From the NCBI GenBank assembly GCA_047967505.1, contig CM106540.1: a DNA stretch of 64,000 bases. One strand, written 5' to 3'. The notes under the pieces are model-generated. The model made no database searches. It was given only the letters and a program-made list of their open reading frames with translations, and was not told the origin of the DNA. The first letter of the stretch is position 1, and each line of letters begins with the position of its first letter. Position numbers and translations under genes: made by a program. The DNA is from Dipteris shenzhenensis. Its lineage: Eukaryota; Polypodiophyta; Polypodiopsida; Gleicheniales. Of this stretch, positions 32,501 through 43,674 are shown one piece after another.

Positions 32501-33211
32501 CAGTGCTATAGTTGAGTGCATTTTAATCATCCATCTCTAAACGAATAGAGCTTGGTACATTGGCATATTCTTTCAATTCTTTGATGTTGTAGTATACATT
32601 ATGTTTATCATTAAAAACCACATGCCAAGTCTTTCCAATCTTTAAAAATTGCATGCTCCATCTCAAATCCTTACCTACCTCATAGTAGGGATCATCCAAT
32701 GACATTGAGTTATCATCCATACCATCATTAGTAACTTTTTGAATTCTCATCTACGCAAATGTCCAGTGTTCCACTTGTTCAAATCCCAAGACTTGACCTT
32801 CTTATTTGCAAATGATATTATTTGTAAAATATCTCCCACTCTAAAATCCAAAGATATGCACTTTGTATTCCTGATGACATGTGTTGGATAAGTCTCATCT
32901 CTGTCCCATGCAATAAGTGCTTTGTTGAAAGTATTATAGGGCATAACATCTCTAAGGATTTCCATATCCCCACACTTATGCTTTAGCTCAACATGTGGAC
33001 TAAGAATCCTTGATACGATAACCGCCACCTTATCTTCGCCAAGTCTTCTAAAGTGAGAAATAGAATTTGGATCACTTTCATGGATTGTAGCAAATGCAAC
33101 TACTTCTCTTTTGCAACATAGAATCATCTCCATCCCCAGAATAAATTTTGTAGCCATCTCCTTTGTGAGTTTCCTTTGCAAACAAGCTGTAACAACCATT
33201 ATAAAGAACAT
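32497..33211 (-). pseudogene. DDE-transposase-like gene, 5' part beyond element B
   Basis: Minus-strand reading from 33211 gives about 154 codons with 'HFRRLGEDKVAVIVSRIL', 'CGDMEILRDVMPYNTF' and 'VGDILQIISF', then a frame change at about 32750 and 75 more codons ending in a TAA near 32520. Past that stop the same frame leads into the first acidic repeat across the element B junction. ATG 33209-33211 is one possible start. A splice-acceptor-like TTACAG just inside (about 33188) suggests the true 5' exon may lie further upstream. The domain is not recognised on its own. It belongs to the gene at 5704-8694 by frame and repeat continuity. Confidence 0.6.
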
Positions 33212-33269
33212 TAGTCTCTTCTCAATAATCTACTTTATTAATTATTTAAAAATCTAGATCTTGTTTAAA

Positions 33270-33903
33270 AAATTAATCAAACCCTAAACCCTAAATCCTA
33301 AATCCTAACCCCCAATCCCCAAACCCTAAACCCTAATTCAGATCCTTAAAACCATAAACCCTAATTCCTAAACCCTAAACCCTAAATCTTAAACCCTAAC
33401 CCCTAATTTCTAAACCCTAAATTCTAAACCCTAACCCCTAATTCCTAAACCCTTAAACCCTAAGCACTAGTTCCTAAACCCTAATTCCTAAACCTAAATC
33501 CTAAACCCCTAAATCCTAATCCGTAAACCCTAACCCCTAATCCCTAATCCCAAAATCCTAATCCCAAAACTCTAATTTCTAAACCCTAACCCTTAAACCC
33601 TAAACCCTAATACCTAAACCTAAAACCTAAATCCCTAAATCCTAATCTATAAACCCTAACCCCTAATCCCTAATCTCCAACCCTAAACCTAAACCCTAAC
33701 CCCTAATTCCTATCTAATCCCTAAACCCTAATTCCTAAACCCTAACCTCAAAACCCTAAACCTAAACCCTAACCCCTAATTCCTAATCCTAGACCTCTAA
33801 CCCTAAACCCTAAACCCTAAACCCTAACCTTAAAACCCTAAACCCTAAACCCTAACCTCAAAACCCTAAACCTAAACCCTAACCCCTAATTCCTAATTCC
33901 TAA
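33270..33903. repeat. Degenerate (CCCTAAA)n interstitial telomere-like array
   Basis: About 630 bases of CCCTAAA, CCTAATT and CCCTAATTCCTAAA variants in one orientation. The plant telomere repeat is TTTAGGG/CCCTAAA. The units are too divergent for an active telomere. Confidence 0.9.
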
Positions 33904-34160
33904 TCGGGAGTGGGTGGGAGAATGGGAGTGGGAGTGGGAGAGGGAGTGGGAATGGGGGAGGTGGGCGTGGGTGAGGGTGGGAGGACGGGGGTGGGAGTGG
34001 GAGGGCTGGGGTGGGAGGATGGGAGTGGGAGAGGGAGTGGGAATGGGGGAGGTGGGGGTGGGAGGATGGGAGTGGGAGGGGTGGGGTGGGAGGATGGGGG
34101 TGGGAGTGGGAATGGTGTGGGAGGATGGGAGTGGGTGGGAGAGGGAGAGAAGATAATCTA
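33904..34160. repeat. G-rich GGGAGTGGGA minisatellite
   Basis: About 255 bases of GGGAGTGGGAGAGGGAGTGGGAATGGGGGAGGTGGG-type units, with a higher order of about 100 bases (compare 33909 with 34018). It has strong G-quadruplex potential on the plus strand. The reading frames are artefacts. Confidence 0.85.
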
Positions 34161-34222
34161 ATGGAGAGGCCAATGGGAGAGGAGATAATGATATAGAAGG
34201 ACCAATGAGAGAGAAGCACTTA

Positions 34223-34260
34223 AAACCCTAGTTTTTCTTATATATACTCTCCTCCTTTCA
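34223..34260 (+). promoter_or_regulatory. Possible promoter: telobox plus TATA before the GA tract
   Basis: AAACCCTAG (34223-34231) is followed by CTTATATATACTC (TATA at 34239-34247) and a C/T-rich start-like region with CATTG near 34258. This is a coherent core promoter for a plus-strand transcript through the GA tract toward the gene at 39523. No transcript evidence is available. Confidence 0.45.
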
Positions 34261-34376
34261 TTGTTTTCCTCATTTCAACAAGGAAGAGCAAGAGGAGAAG
34301 GAAAAAGAGGAGGAAGAGCAAAAGCAAGCACAAGCATAGATCTCAACTTTTTTCCAGGCACTTTTTTTAAAATTTG

Positions 34377-34988
34377 TATTCTTTGAAATTTTATTATAGA
34401 GAGAGAACTTAGAGAGAGAAAAAAGTGGAGAGACTTTTAGAGAGAGATTATAAGAGAAAGAGAGTCTTGCTGCCTCGACAGCAAAAGAGAGAGAGAGGGA
34501 GAGAGAGGAGAGACTTTTAGAGAGAGAGAGAGAGAAAGAGAGAGGTGAGACATTTAGAGAGAGAGAGAGGGTGAGAGGTAAAAGAGAGAGAGGGGAGGGC
34601 TGCGCGAGAGGAGAGAAAGAGAGAGAGGGGGGCCACGAGAGGAGAGAGAGAGAGGGAGGGAGAGAGCTACAAGAGAGTGACGAGAGGGAGAGAGAGGGGA
34701 GAGAGAGACCGCACGAGAGGAGAGAGAGGTGAGAGAGAGATAGAGGGAGAGAGAGAGCAGGAGAGGGGAGAGACGAGAGGGAGAGAGAGGCCATAGAGAG
34801 AAAGGGAGAGAGTGAAACGAGAGAGAGCATGAGAGAGGGAGGGGGAGAGAGAGAGAACGGAGTGCCGAGAGGGAGAGAGAGAGAGAAAAGAGAGAGAGAA
34901 AGGAGTCGAGAGAGAGAAAGGGGTGCCGAGAGGGAGAGAGAGAGAGCGCAAGAGAGGGAGGGGGAGAGAGAGCGAGAGGGGGGATGCG

Positions 34989-35048
<60 letters not shown>

Positions 35049-35229
35049 AGAGAGAGAGGAGAGAAACAGGCGTGAGAAGAAGAGAGGAGAGAGTGGGAGG
35101 GAGAGAGGAGAGAGTGGGAGGGAGAGAGAGGGGCGCATTGCTGCGGCAGCGCACAAGAGAGAGAGAGAGGGGAGTGGGAGGGAGAGGAGAGAGTGGGAGG
35201 GAGAGAGAGGGGCACACTGCCACGGCAGT

Positions 35230-35260
<31 letters not shown>

Positions 35261-35524
35261 AGTGGGAGAGAGAGGAGAGAAAGATAGAGTGGGAGAGAGA
35301 GTAGGAGAGCGCGCGCGAGAGAGAGAGAGTGGGAGGGAGAGAGGAGAGAGTGGGAGGGAGCACGAGAGAGAGGGGCGCGCTGCCACGATAGCGAGAGAGA
35401 CAGAGAAAGATAGAGGGGACAGAGAGAGAGAGAGGGAGAGAGTATAGGAGAGCGAGAGAGAGAGAGAGAGTGGGAGGGAGAGAGGAGAGAGTGGGAGGGA
35501 GAGAGAGGGGCATGCTGCCACGAT

Positions 35525-35592
<68 letters not shown>

Positions 35593-35816
35593 GAGTGGGA
35601 TAGAGTGGGAGAGAGAGGGGGAGGGAGAGAGGAGAGACTAGGAGGGAGCACAAGAGAGAGGGGCGTGCTATCATGGTAGCGAGAGAGAGAGAGAGAGAAA
35701 GATAAGAGAGGCAAGGGCGAGAGAGAGTAGGAGTTAGAGAGAGAGAGAGAGAGAGAGAGAGAAGGAGAGCGAGAGAGAGAGAGTGGGAGGGAGAGAGGGG
35801 CGGGCTGCCGCGGCAA

Positions 35817-35873
<57 letters not shown>

Positions 35874-36129
35874 AGGAGAGAGAGAAAGATAGAGGGGCGA
35901 GAGAGAGAGAGAGAGTAGGAGAGTGAGAGAGAGAGAGAAAGAGTGGGAGGGAGAGAGGGGCGCGCTATCGCGGCAGCACCAGAGAGAGAGAGAGGAGTGG
36001 GATAGAGTGGGAGAGAGAGTAGGAGAGCCAGAGAGAGAGAGAGTGGGAGGGAGAGTGGGATAGAGGGGCGGGTAGTGCGCAAGAGAGAGGGGCAGGTAGC
36101 GCATAACGTGAGAGAGAGGGGCAGGTAGC

Positions 36130-36160
<31 letters not shown>

Positions 36161-36261
36161 GGAGGGGAGTGGGATAGAGTGGGAGAGAGAGTAGGAGAGC
36201 GGGAGGGAGAGGAGAGAGTGGGAGGGAGGGCGAGAGAGAGGGGCGCGCTACCGTGGCAGTG

Positions 36262-36305
<44 letters not shown>

Positions 36306-36472
36306 GGAGAGAGAGTAGGAGAGCAAGAGAGAGAGAGAGAGGGAGGGAGAGAGAGGGGCGCCCTCGCGGTAGCGCACACAAGAGAGAGAGAGAGGGGAGT
36401 GGGAGAGAGAGGAGAGAAAGGAGAGAGAGAAAGATAGAGGGGGGGGAGAGAGAGAGTGAGAGAGAGTAGGAG

Positions 36473-36518
<46 letters not shown>

Positions 36519-36546
36519 AGGGAGAGAGAGGGGCACGCTATCGTGG

Positions 36547-36596
<50 letters not shown>

Positions 36597-36728
36597 AGTG
36601 GGAGAGAGAGGAGAGGAAGATAGAGTAGGAGAGCGAGAGAGAGAGAGAGAGAGTGGGAGGGAGAGAGGAGAGAGGGGGAGGGAGAGAGAGGGGCGCTCTG
36701 GCACGGCAACACGTGAGAGAGAGAGAGG

Positions 36729-36788
<60 letters not shown>

Positions 36789-36836
36789 AGAGTAGGAGAG
36801 CGAGAGAGAGTGGGAGGAAGAGAGAGGGGGCAGCAC

Positions 36837-36891
<55 letters not shown>

Positions 36892-37160
36892 AGTGGGAGA
36901 GAGAGTAGAGAAAGGTAGAGTGGGAGAGAGAGTAGGAGAGCTAGAGAGAAGAGAGAGAGGCGCAGCGCACAAGTGAGAGAGAGAGAAAAAGAGAGGAGAG
37001 AGTGGGAGAGAGAGAGAGAGGGGAAATGAAGAGGAGGGGAGAGAGTAAATAAAGATGAGAGAAAACGGAGAGTAGAGGGGAGACGAAATAAAAAGGAGAG
37101 GAAAGAGAGAGAGAGAGAAGAGAAAAAGAGAGGGAGAGGAGAGACGAGAGAGAGAGAAGC
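34377..37160. repeat. 2.8-kb (GA)n tract with embedded dyad motifs
   Basis: Nearly pure purine on the plus strand, mainly GAGAGA with GAGTGGGAGGGAGAGAG units. A GC-rich motif of about 22 bases interrupts it about a dozen times (listed separately). Long Ser/Leu frames on the minus strand and Arg/Glu frames on the plus strand are produced by the repeat. Confidence 0.93.
35130..36713. repeat. Dispersed GGGGCGCGCTGCCRYGGCAGCG dyad motifs in the GA tract
   Basis: Copies begin near 35130, 35209, 35372, 35507, 35660, 35797, 35957, 36240, 36355, 36530 and 36690, with weaker ones near 36064, 36109 and 36940. The core CTGCCRYGGCAG is a near-perfect inverted repeat. Each copy is preceded by GGGAGGGAGAGAG. 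The spacing is about 80-280 bases. Confidence 0.8.
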
Positions 37161-37448
37161 GTACTAGAGTGAGTGAGAGAGAGAGAAAAGAAGAAGAGAG
37201 AAGCATATTAGCATGAGCGAGAGAGAGAAGAAGAAGAGAGGAGATGAGAGAGATTGACGAGAGATGGACGAGAGATGAAAATTTAGAGAGGGAGGGCACA
37301 AGAGAAAGTATGATCAGAGATAGAAAATCTTACCAATGAGGAGGAGAAATGAGTGGGCGATGATCAAGGAGGGATAAAGGAGAGATGTTTTGATGGAAGA
37401 ATTTGGGAGCTACGATCAATGAGGGATATTAGAGGAGAGATAGTGAAG

Positions 37449-37745
37449 GAGAATGTAAACGTGTAGAAACTTGCAAATAAAACTATCTTAGTGTGTGATT
37501 TAGTTGAAACTTAAACAAACAAAACTATAAACCTTGGTGTTTGAAAAGAGAAACATGTGGAAACTTGAATTTCAAATTTCTTGCCTTTTTTTAAACTATG
37601 AATCCTTGTGTTTGAAAAAACAAATGTGTGGAAACTTGAAAATTGTGATAAAAGACAACCTTGTGTTTGAAAAGACAAACGTGTGGAAACTTAAAAAGTG
37701 TGGAAAGACAGTGTGCGAAAAGGAAAACTTGTGGAAACTTGAAAT
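37449..37745. repeat. CTTGTGTTTGAAAAGACAAACGTGTGGAAACTTGAAA repeats
   Basis: Four or five degenerate tandem copies of a unit of about 37-70 bases containing GTGTGGAAACTTGAAA. No gene is seen. The stretch between 37161 and 37448 is unique purine-rich sequence without features. Confidence 0.6.
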
Positions 37746-38190
37746 TTAACATTTTCTTTTTTTTTAAAAATTTAAAATGAGTTTCACTTCCATTTTCAAT
37801 TTACTAGTTTAATTTCTCAATTAAATTTTCTGAAATATAGTTTTAAAAAATGCATTTTGTGTTGGAATATAGAAAGTATAATTTTAATTTTATTACATTT
37901 TTAAAATTTTAAAAGTAGTTTAACTTACATTCGTTATTATTATTTTAATTTATTTCTTTTTAGGGAGAATTAATATATTCTTCTAGGTAAATATTAAAAT
38001 TTTTATTTTAATTCTTATTTTCTTAATTTTACGTTATTTTTTCATAAACTTAAATTTAAATTGAATTTATTTATACTTCAAATTTTGTGATTTCAAACTA
38101 ATAAGAATTTACTTTGTCAAAATTTAAACTTCTAATGATTGTGAATTTCAATTCTTATTAGTTTTAAGTTAAATTAATTTGAATTAAAAA
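37746..38190. other. AT-rich unique stretch
   Basis: About 450 bases, strongly AT-rich, with no reading frame or repeat that I can support. Confidence 0.6.
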
Positions 38191-38194
38191 AGAG

Positions 38195-38745
38195 TTTGGG
38201 TGTTTGGGTTTAAGGTTTGGGGATGGGGGTTTAGGGTTTCAGAGTTAGGGCTTAGGGTTTGGGGTTAGGGGTTTACGGTTTAGGGTTTGGGTTTGGGGTT
38301 AGTGTTTAGGGCATTAGTATTTGGGGGTTAGGTTTAGGGTTTAGGGTTTAGGTTTTAGGATTCAGGGTTTAGGGATTAGGTTTAGGATTTGGGTGTTAGG
38401 GTTTAAGGTTTGGGGGTTTGGGTTTAGGGTTTAGGGTTTTGAGGTTTGGGTTTAGGGTTTAGGGTTTTGAGGTTTGGGTTTAGGGTTTAGGGTTTGAGGG
38501 TTAGGTTTTAGGGTTTTAAGGTTTAGGGGTTAGGGTTTAGGGTTTGGGAGTTTAGGGTTTAGGGTTTAGAGTTTGGGATTTGGGTTTAGGGTTTAGGGTT
38601 TGGGGGTTTGGGTCTAGGGTTTAGGGTTTGGGGGTTTGGGTTTAGGGTTCAGGATTTGGGTTTAGGTTTTAAGATTTGAGGGTTTGGGTTTTGGGTTTGG
38701 CATTTAGGGTTTTGGGTTTAGGGTTTAGGGTTTGGAGTGAAATTA
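38195..38745. repeat. Degenerate (TTTAGGG)n interstitial telomere-like array
   Basis: About 550 bases of TTTAGGG, TTTGGGG and GTTTAGGGTTTGGG variants. The orientation is opposite to the array at 33270-33903, so the two face outward as chromosome ends would. Confidence 0.9.
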
Positions 38746-38872
38746 AATTTGTAGTTTTTATTATTGAAATTCAAATTTATTAAGATTTTAACTTCTTATT
38801 AATGTGAATGTTCAATTCTTATGAGTTGTAAGTAAATTAGTTTTTATAAATAAAAATTTTATCTTTTTTAAA

Positions 38873-38995
38873 TTCGCAACCTGAGTATATTAAAAAGAAC
38901 AATGGAAAATACATTATTTCTTGCTTTTAGTTCACAACCTAAGCATATTAAAAAGAACAATGGAAAATAAATTATTTCTTGCTTTTCTTTGCTTC
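38873..38995. repeat. Tandem duplication of about 61 bp
   Basis: TTCGCAACCTGAGTATATTAAAAAGAACAATGG... is followed by a near-identical second copy. The flanking sequence to 39522 has no supported gene. Confidence 0.75.
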
Positions 38996-39522
38996 AATGG
39001 TTGGTGTAGTCTAGATTAGCATAGATTAGTTTGTCCTTAGAGGAGAGAACTCCAAAAAAACCAATCAAAGCCATGCTCAAAATTTCTCGACTAGTTCTTA
39101 ATCGGAGTCAGTCCATTCATTCACATTCGGTTTCACACTCACAACAACCCTACCATTTAAGCAACAATCAAGGTTTTTAAACTTTCAAGATGATTGAAAG
39201 TTGTATCAGTGGACATGACATATTACAGTTGAATCAGTTAAGGGACTAGACAGAGCAGATTATATTTGTACCAGTTGTGGGAGTTGGTTTATTTTACACT
39301 ATCCACGAGTTCATTGTAAATCCTTATTTTTTTTCACATGTATGCATGTGTCTAAGCCTTGTAAAGCCTTTTAGGCTATTCTCGAAGCATGAAATTGACA
39401 CTTATACGATTGGGAAGAATAAAAACTTGAGGTGTATTAGCGGGACTCATTATACTTTTGATTTATCAAAGTAATTGTAGTTTGTCAAAGTACCTAAAAT
39501 TTTTGTTGTGCTTTAATATAGG

Positions 39523-41647
39523 ATGGATCTTGAGGCTATAGCATTTGTCAATTGTATGACACTGAAATATAATGGAAGAATTTATGCCCCAAAGGACTTC
39601 ACAAACTGGACCGTTGTTGACACAACAAAGAAAGCATGGTTCTTGGTATTGAGTAAAGGAAATCTCATTCTAGTGATGACAAAGAGAGAGTTGGAGAAAG
39701 ATGAGTGGGCATCAAATGTATCTTTCTCAAAGAGCAATTTGATTCAAGGGGGCACCTTACTAAGAATAAAAATTGAAAAAGATAGCAATACAATGATGAT
39801 TTACACAAAGTCAAGAATGAGCAACAGATTGTTTCTTCTTTCTAAGAAAGATGCAATCCACTTTGAGAGGCTACCGCCAAAAGCACCTAGATTTCTTGAA
39901 TTGGTTCCTGCATTGGAGATCCTCCAACATGTGTGGGAGGAATTTCCCATTGAGGAAGCAAAAAAAATGCAGTCAAAGATTATCCTTGAATACTTTCAGG
40001 GAGTCATTGAACAAGGTTCAACTTCATTGGAGGGACCTAAGGTGCAAGAATCCACAGATGAGAAAAGAAGTGATGAGACATGCCATGTAGACCTGGTTCA
40101 TGGTAATACAAATGAGAGAGGAACTGGAGTGGATGAAACAGAACACATTGTAGCATTGGATAAGGGTCTTATACATAAGGATGCTTACAAGGGATCTACA
40201 TCTGAGACAGGAACTGAATTGGTGGAGACATGACATGCATTAGATGATACAGGACATGCACAATCATCTCAGATAGAAATTGAATTGAGTGAGACACGAC
40301 ATGCATCAGATAAGACAAGACATACATACACATCTCTTCTTGTTCATGGTATTACTTACTTAGATGGTGTAACTCATGAAGTTGATGGAATAACAGAACA
40401 AGTGAAGCCCTTAAGTATACCTAAAGTTGAGGCAATAGGAGAAGAAGTAGGGCGATCTAAAGTGGTTCACATAGAGCCCCTAAAAAATAAACCCCGATGT
40501 CAAATGCAAAAGGCAAGTACTTCATGAGCTACAGTTCCAAGTCCTATAACTCAAAAAAGAGGTCGTTCATATACAAAGAAAGGGCAAAGAAGAGAAGAGG
40601 AAGAATACAAAGGATGTGGAGGGTCTTGAAATGGAGTCAGATTTAGAAGCAAAAATGTTATTAATGAAGAACCTAAATCTTCGCTTGAATGAGGCTGTGA
40701 CAGATGAGGATCCAGGATATATATGGGGCCAGAAGGCTCAAGTTATACATGCTTCAACGGTGGTCAAATTAAGTGTCTTCATCAATAGCAGAACCTTAAA
40801 TATTGTCTATGCTAAAAAGATTTTTTAGGCTTTGATTGATGGAAAAAAACCAGTTGTTTCTAATTTGGTACTCCGTCCAAGGGCATTTTGGCCAGTCAGA
40901 GGAGATTATAGTCAATCCATCAATTTCTCTCAGAAGTTTTTCATCAGATCAAAGACATGTGTCTTGCATGTGAGAAGGGAGATGTCACATATGAGACTCC
41001 ATCATTGATTAAAGACAAGGCAAAGAAGATTGAGAAAAAAGAGATGACAGCTCGGATGTGGAGGCCTCTAAGTAACTTACCAGACAAATACGCAAGTCTT
41101 GTTGTAGAGAAATTAATGTCCAAAGAATGGTTTTTTGGCAAAAAGGATAAAGATCATTGCATGGAAGATTGCATCATCCAGCAGGTCAAACATGATGCAG
41201 TATGAATATTTGTTGGCAAAAAAAAATATTCCAATCAGCCAATGTAAAATTGATCATAGCATTGTGACGCAGATGGCATCAGCTTTATCGTCGGCTAAAC
41301 AGAAGGCTTGGGCGCATAAATGGGTGAAGGTAGAAGATGATGGATCTGAAATTACTCCTTCTATGACAAGTGACATCCCGGAAAATGTGTATTCATATGC
41401 ACAAAAAGTCATCAATAAGCACACTCTTAGAAAAGAAAAAACTTTGAACAAGGGACTTTTTTTCATACATGAAGTCATTTCAGAGTCTGGAAAGAGTGTT
41501 GAGTGCAAGGGAGTTTCATTGAATGATTTTTTGTCTGATGACACTGCTTGGGAGAGGCCTCAGCTTTTCTTTGTCTATGAAATATCACCGGATGACATTC
41601 GTCAACTCCTTGATAGAATATTACATACCACCATTGGTAGACTATAA
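39523..41647 (+). pseudogene. Unrecognised gene, divergent partner of the DDE-like gene
   Basis: From ATG 39523 ('MDLEAIAFVNC') an open frame of 236 codons runs to TGA 40231-40233. The same frame then continues to about 40525. Later parts alternate between two frames (40561-40826, 40957-41200 and 41135-41647). The first 150 residues look globular, with 'GGTLLRIKIEKDSNTMMIYT' and 'SNRLFLLSKKDA'. Residues beyond about 180 contain short acidic repeats of the type 'ETxHxxDxTxH' in several copies. The last part ends 'ISPDDIRQLLDRIL' at TAA 41645-41647, immediately before CACTA sequence. I recognise no family. The size, position and matching decay suggest it belonged to the same element or locus as the minus-strand DDE-like gene. 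Confidence 0.55.
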
Positions 41648-41651
41648 AGCA

Positions 41652-41743
41652 TCGCTATATAGCGACGATGACAAACATCGCTATATAGCGACATTGTTAA
41701 TCGTCGCTATATAGCGACACTGGTAAACATCGTTATATAGCGA
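41652..41743. repeat. Four palindromic subterminal repeats (CACTA copy 1)
   Basis: TCGCTATATAGCGA occurs at 41652-41665, 41678-41691, 41704-41717 and, with one change, 41730-41743. The 26-base spacing is regular. These are likely transposase-binding sites, as subterminal repeats are in En/Spm. Confidence 0.85.
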
Positions 41744-41765
41744 CGATTAATAGAACTAAAAAAAA

Positions 41766-41819
41766 GGGTTAGTGGGGCTAAACAGGGCTTGCTATGGCCC
41801 TGTTTAGCCCCACTAATCC
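41766..41819. repeat. Hairpin beside subterminal repeats (CACTA copy 1)
   Basis: GGGTTAGTGGGGCTAAACAG and its reverse complement form arms of about 23 bases around an 8-base loop. It is conserved in copy 2. Confidence 0.85.
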
Positions 41820-42059
41820 TTTTTTTTTGGGTAATTACAAAACAAAGGTTTTTTATAACAAAATTTCCCTTGCAAAAAGGGTGATACAAAATCGCTCTTG
41901 TGAAATGATGAGCAACAAAATCATATACATGTCAGACATATACAACATTGTTTGTAACAAAATTACCCTTTCGAAAGGGCGATACAAAATTGCTCAAATG
42001 AGCGGATATACAAAATGACATATAGGGCGAAGAAAATGCTACTACCACTACTACCACTA

Positions 42060-43632
42060 CTACTCATCCGAATCTAAATCATCCTCGTCTTGTTGACTTG
42101 TTCCTTGGTCCTCGTGAGCTACGTCTTCTCCCTCATACTTGTCACGTGCATCTGATCCTTGGCCTTGTTGATCGCTCGCCTCCGATGATGGGACGCTTGA
42201 GCTTTGACCCTAAGAGTGAACGATATAAATCAAAAATTAGATTGGAACTTAAAGAATATAACAATTTAAAAAGTGAGATTACAAGTAGGAGTAAACTTAT
42301 ACCATGCGAGTAGCCACCTCAGCCCAATCGACCATCGCTCCCATTGCCTCTTGCTCAATAAACCACGGCTTTGTGCCTATCTGAAATGCGCATCACGTCT
42401 CTGCATCTGTAGGAAGACGACCCATCGCAGCTTGCTGTGGATCCAATTTACGAGAGTTAGAGTTAGCTATTAAAGTGCATGTAATATGTAGTAAAACAAA
42501 TAGAACAATACATTAAATGAGAAGAAGTAGACTTACCACAGTTGCCTCGAACGCCAACCGTCCGCCTACACCAAAGTGCGAAGTACCTATGATGTCCAAC
42601 TGTCTCTTCGCAGCCCTCCTCTGACCCTCGAACAATTCGGGATGGTCCCTATTTTGCTTCTTGAAGAACTTCCAATCAGCTTTGTCTACCCAGCTGGGTT
42701 TAACCAACCCCTTTGTGATGGAAGTATGCAAGGTTGATCTACGATGCTTCAAGACCAAACCCATGCGCTCTCGCATATAATCCTCATTAAACTCCCAATT
42801 TGGCGGGTTAGGGTATTTTTGTTTTAACTCATTGATGACTGCCTGCTACTTTTGGCCATCTTGATACTGCCAATCGGTAGCAATGTTGCTCTTGAAGTGA
42901 TGACTCATCAACCTTCTCATGGTGGCCATCACTGCTTTGCCCTTTCTATCTTCTATTATCTCTCCGATAGCTTTGATTTGATAGGAGAGATCCCCTGATG
43001 AGTAAGGAGGACTGACAATAGCAGAGTCAGAAGGAGTGAAAGCTGCACGAGTGCTTCCAGAGCGAGGAGTAGCAGTGGGAGTAGGAGAGGGAAAGGGACC
43101 TGACTGATACTGTCTCCGGACCAAGTGGAGACATGTAGGAACGTGAGTGTGCTAACTCGTCTACATCTCCCGAGTCAGCACAACATAAGCTGTCCTTCCT
43201 ACTCTTCCTTCCCTTATGAGAGGCATGCGCAGGTGATGACCCCTCGGTCAAAGGGGCATGAGGGGATGGCTGGGCAGTACATCCACCCATCAGTGTAGGG
43301 GAGGGAATTGCTGAGGTCCTCTGAGATAGTAGAGAGAAGAATCTCGCTGCCTCCTCATCACTCATCGGTGCTACAAACTCGTCGGGACTCCCGACAAAGC
43401 CATGCACGGCTAGCAAAGGAGTTTCCCGAGGGGTAGTCACAGTGCTACGTGGAAGAGGAGTCAGACTAGGGGTAGTTGTAGTGCTAGGTCCGAGAGGAGT
43501 CAGACCAAGGGTAGTCCTCGGGGTAGTCACCTGAGAGGAATCAAAGTCCTCTGGAGCATAAAGATCATGAGCTCTTCTCCTGTGAGGCTGTCTGTACTCA
43601 TTGGATGAGCGACGTGATCCCATGTCTAACAT
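42060..43632 (-). pseudogene. Transposase_24-like CACTA gene, decayed copy
   Basis: Aligned with the intact gene at 61228-62812, the start ATG is at 43630-43632. A 2-base deletion near 43110 shifts the frame. An in-frame TAG near 42850 sits where copy 2 has a sense codon. The GT donor after exon 1 (about 42537) and the later exons are preserved. Exon 3 is shortened by loss of a GEDAG-type repeat but stays open to TAG. It would encode the same DNA-binding protein but cannot be expressed whole. Confidence 0.82.
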
Positions 43633-43674
43633 AGACACAAATAGAAAAAACAAAAAACAAAAAAACAAACATAA

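Noticed and set aside
34270-37299. Ser/Leu-rich minus frames (up to 760 codons) and Arg/Glu plus frames
   Set aside because: They are produced by the (GA)n repeat in several frames at once. No domain is present.
33270-38745. True chromosome end or telomere fusion
   Set aside because: The arrays are degenerate, 4.3 kb apart and point outward. A head-to-head fusion would point inward, and both sides continue into ordinary sequence.
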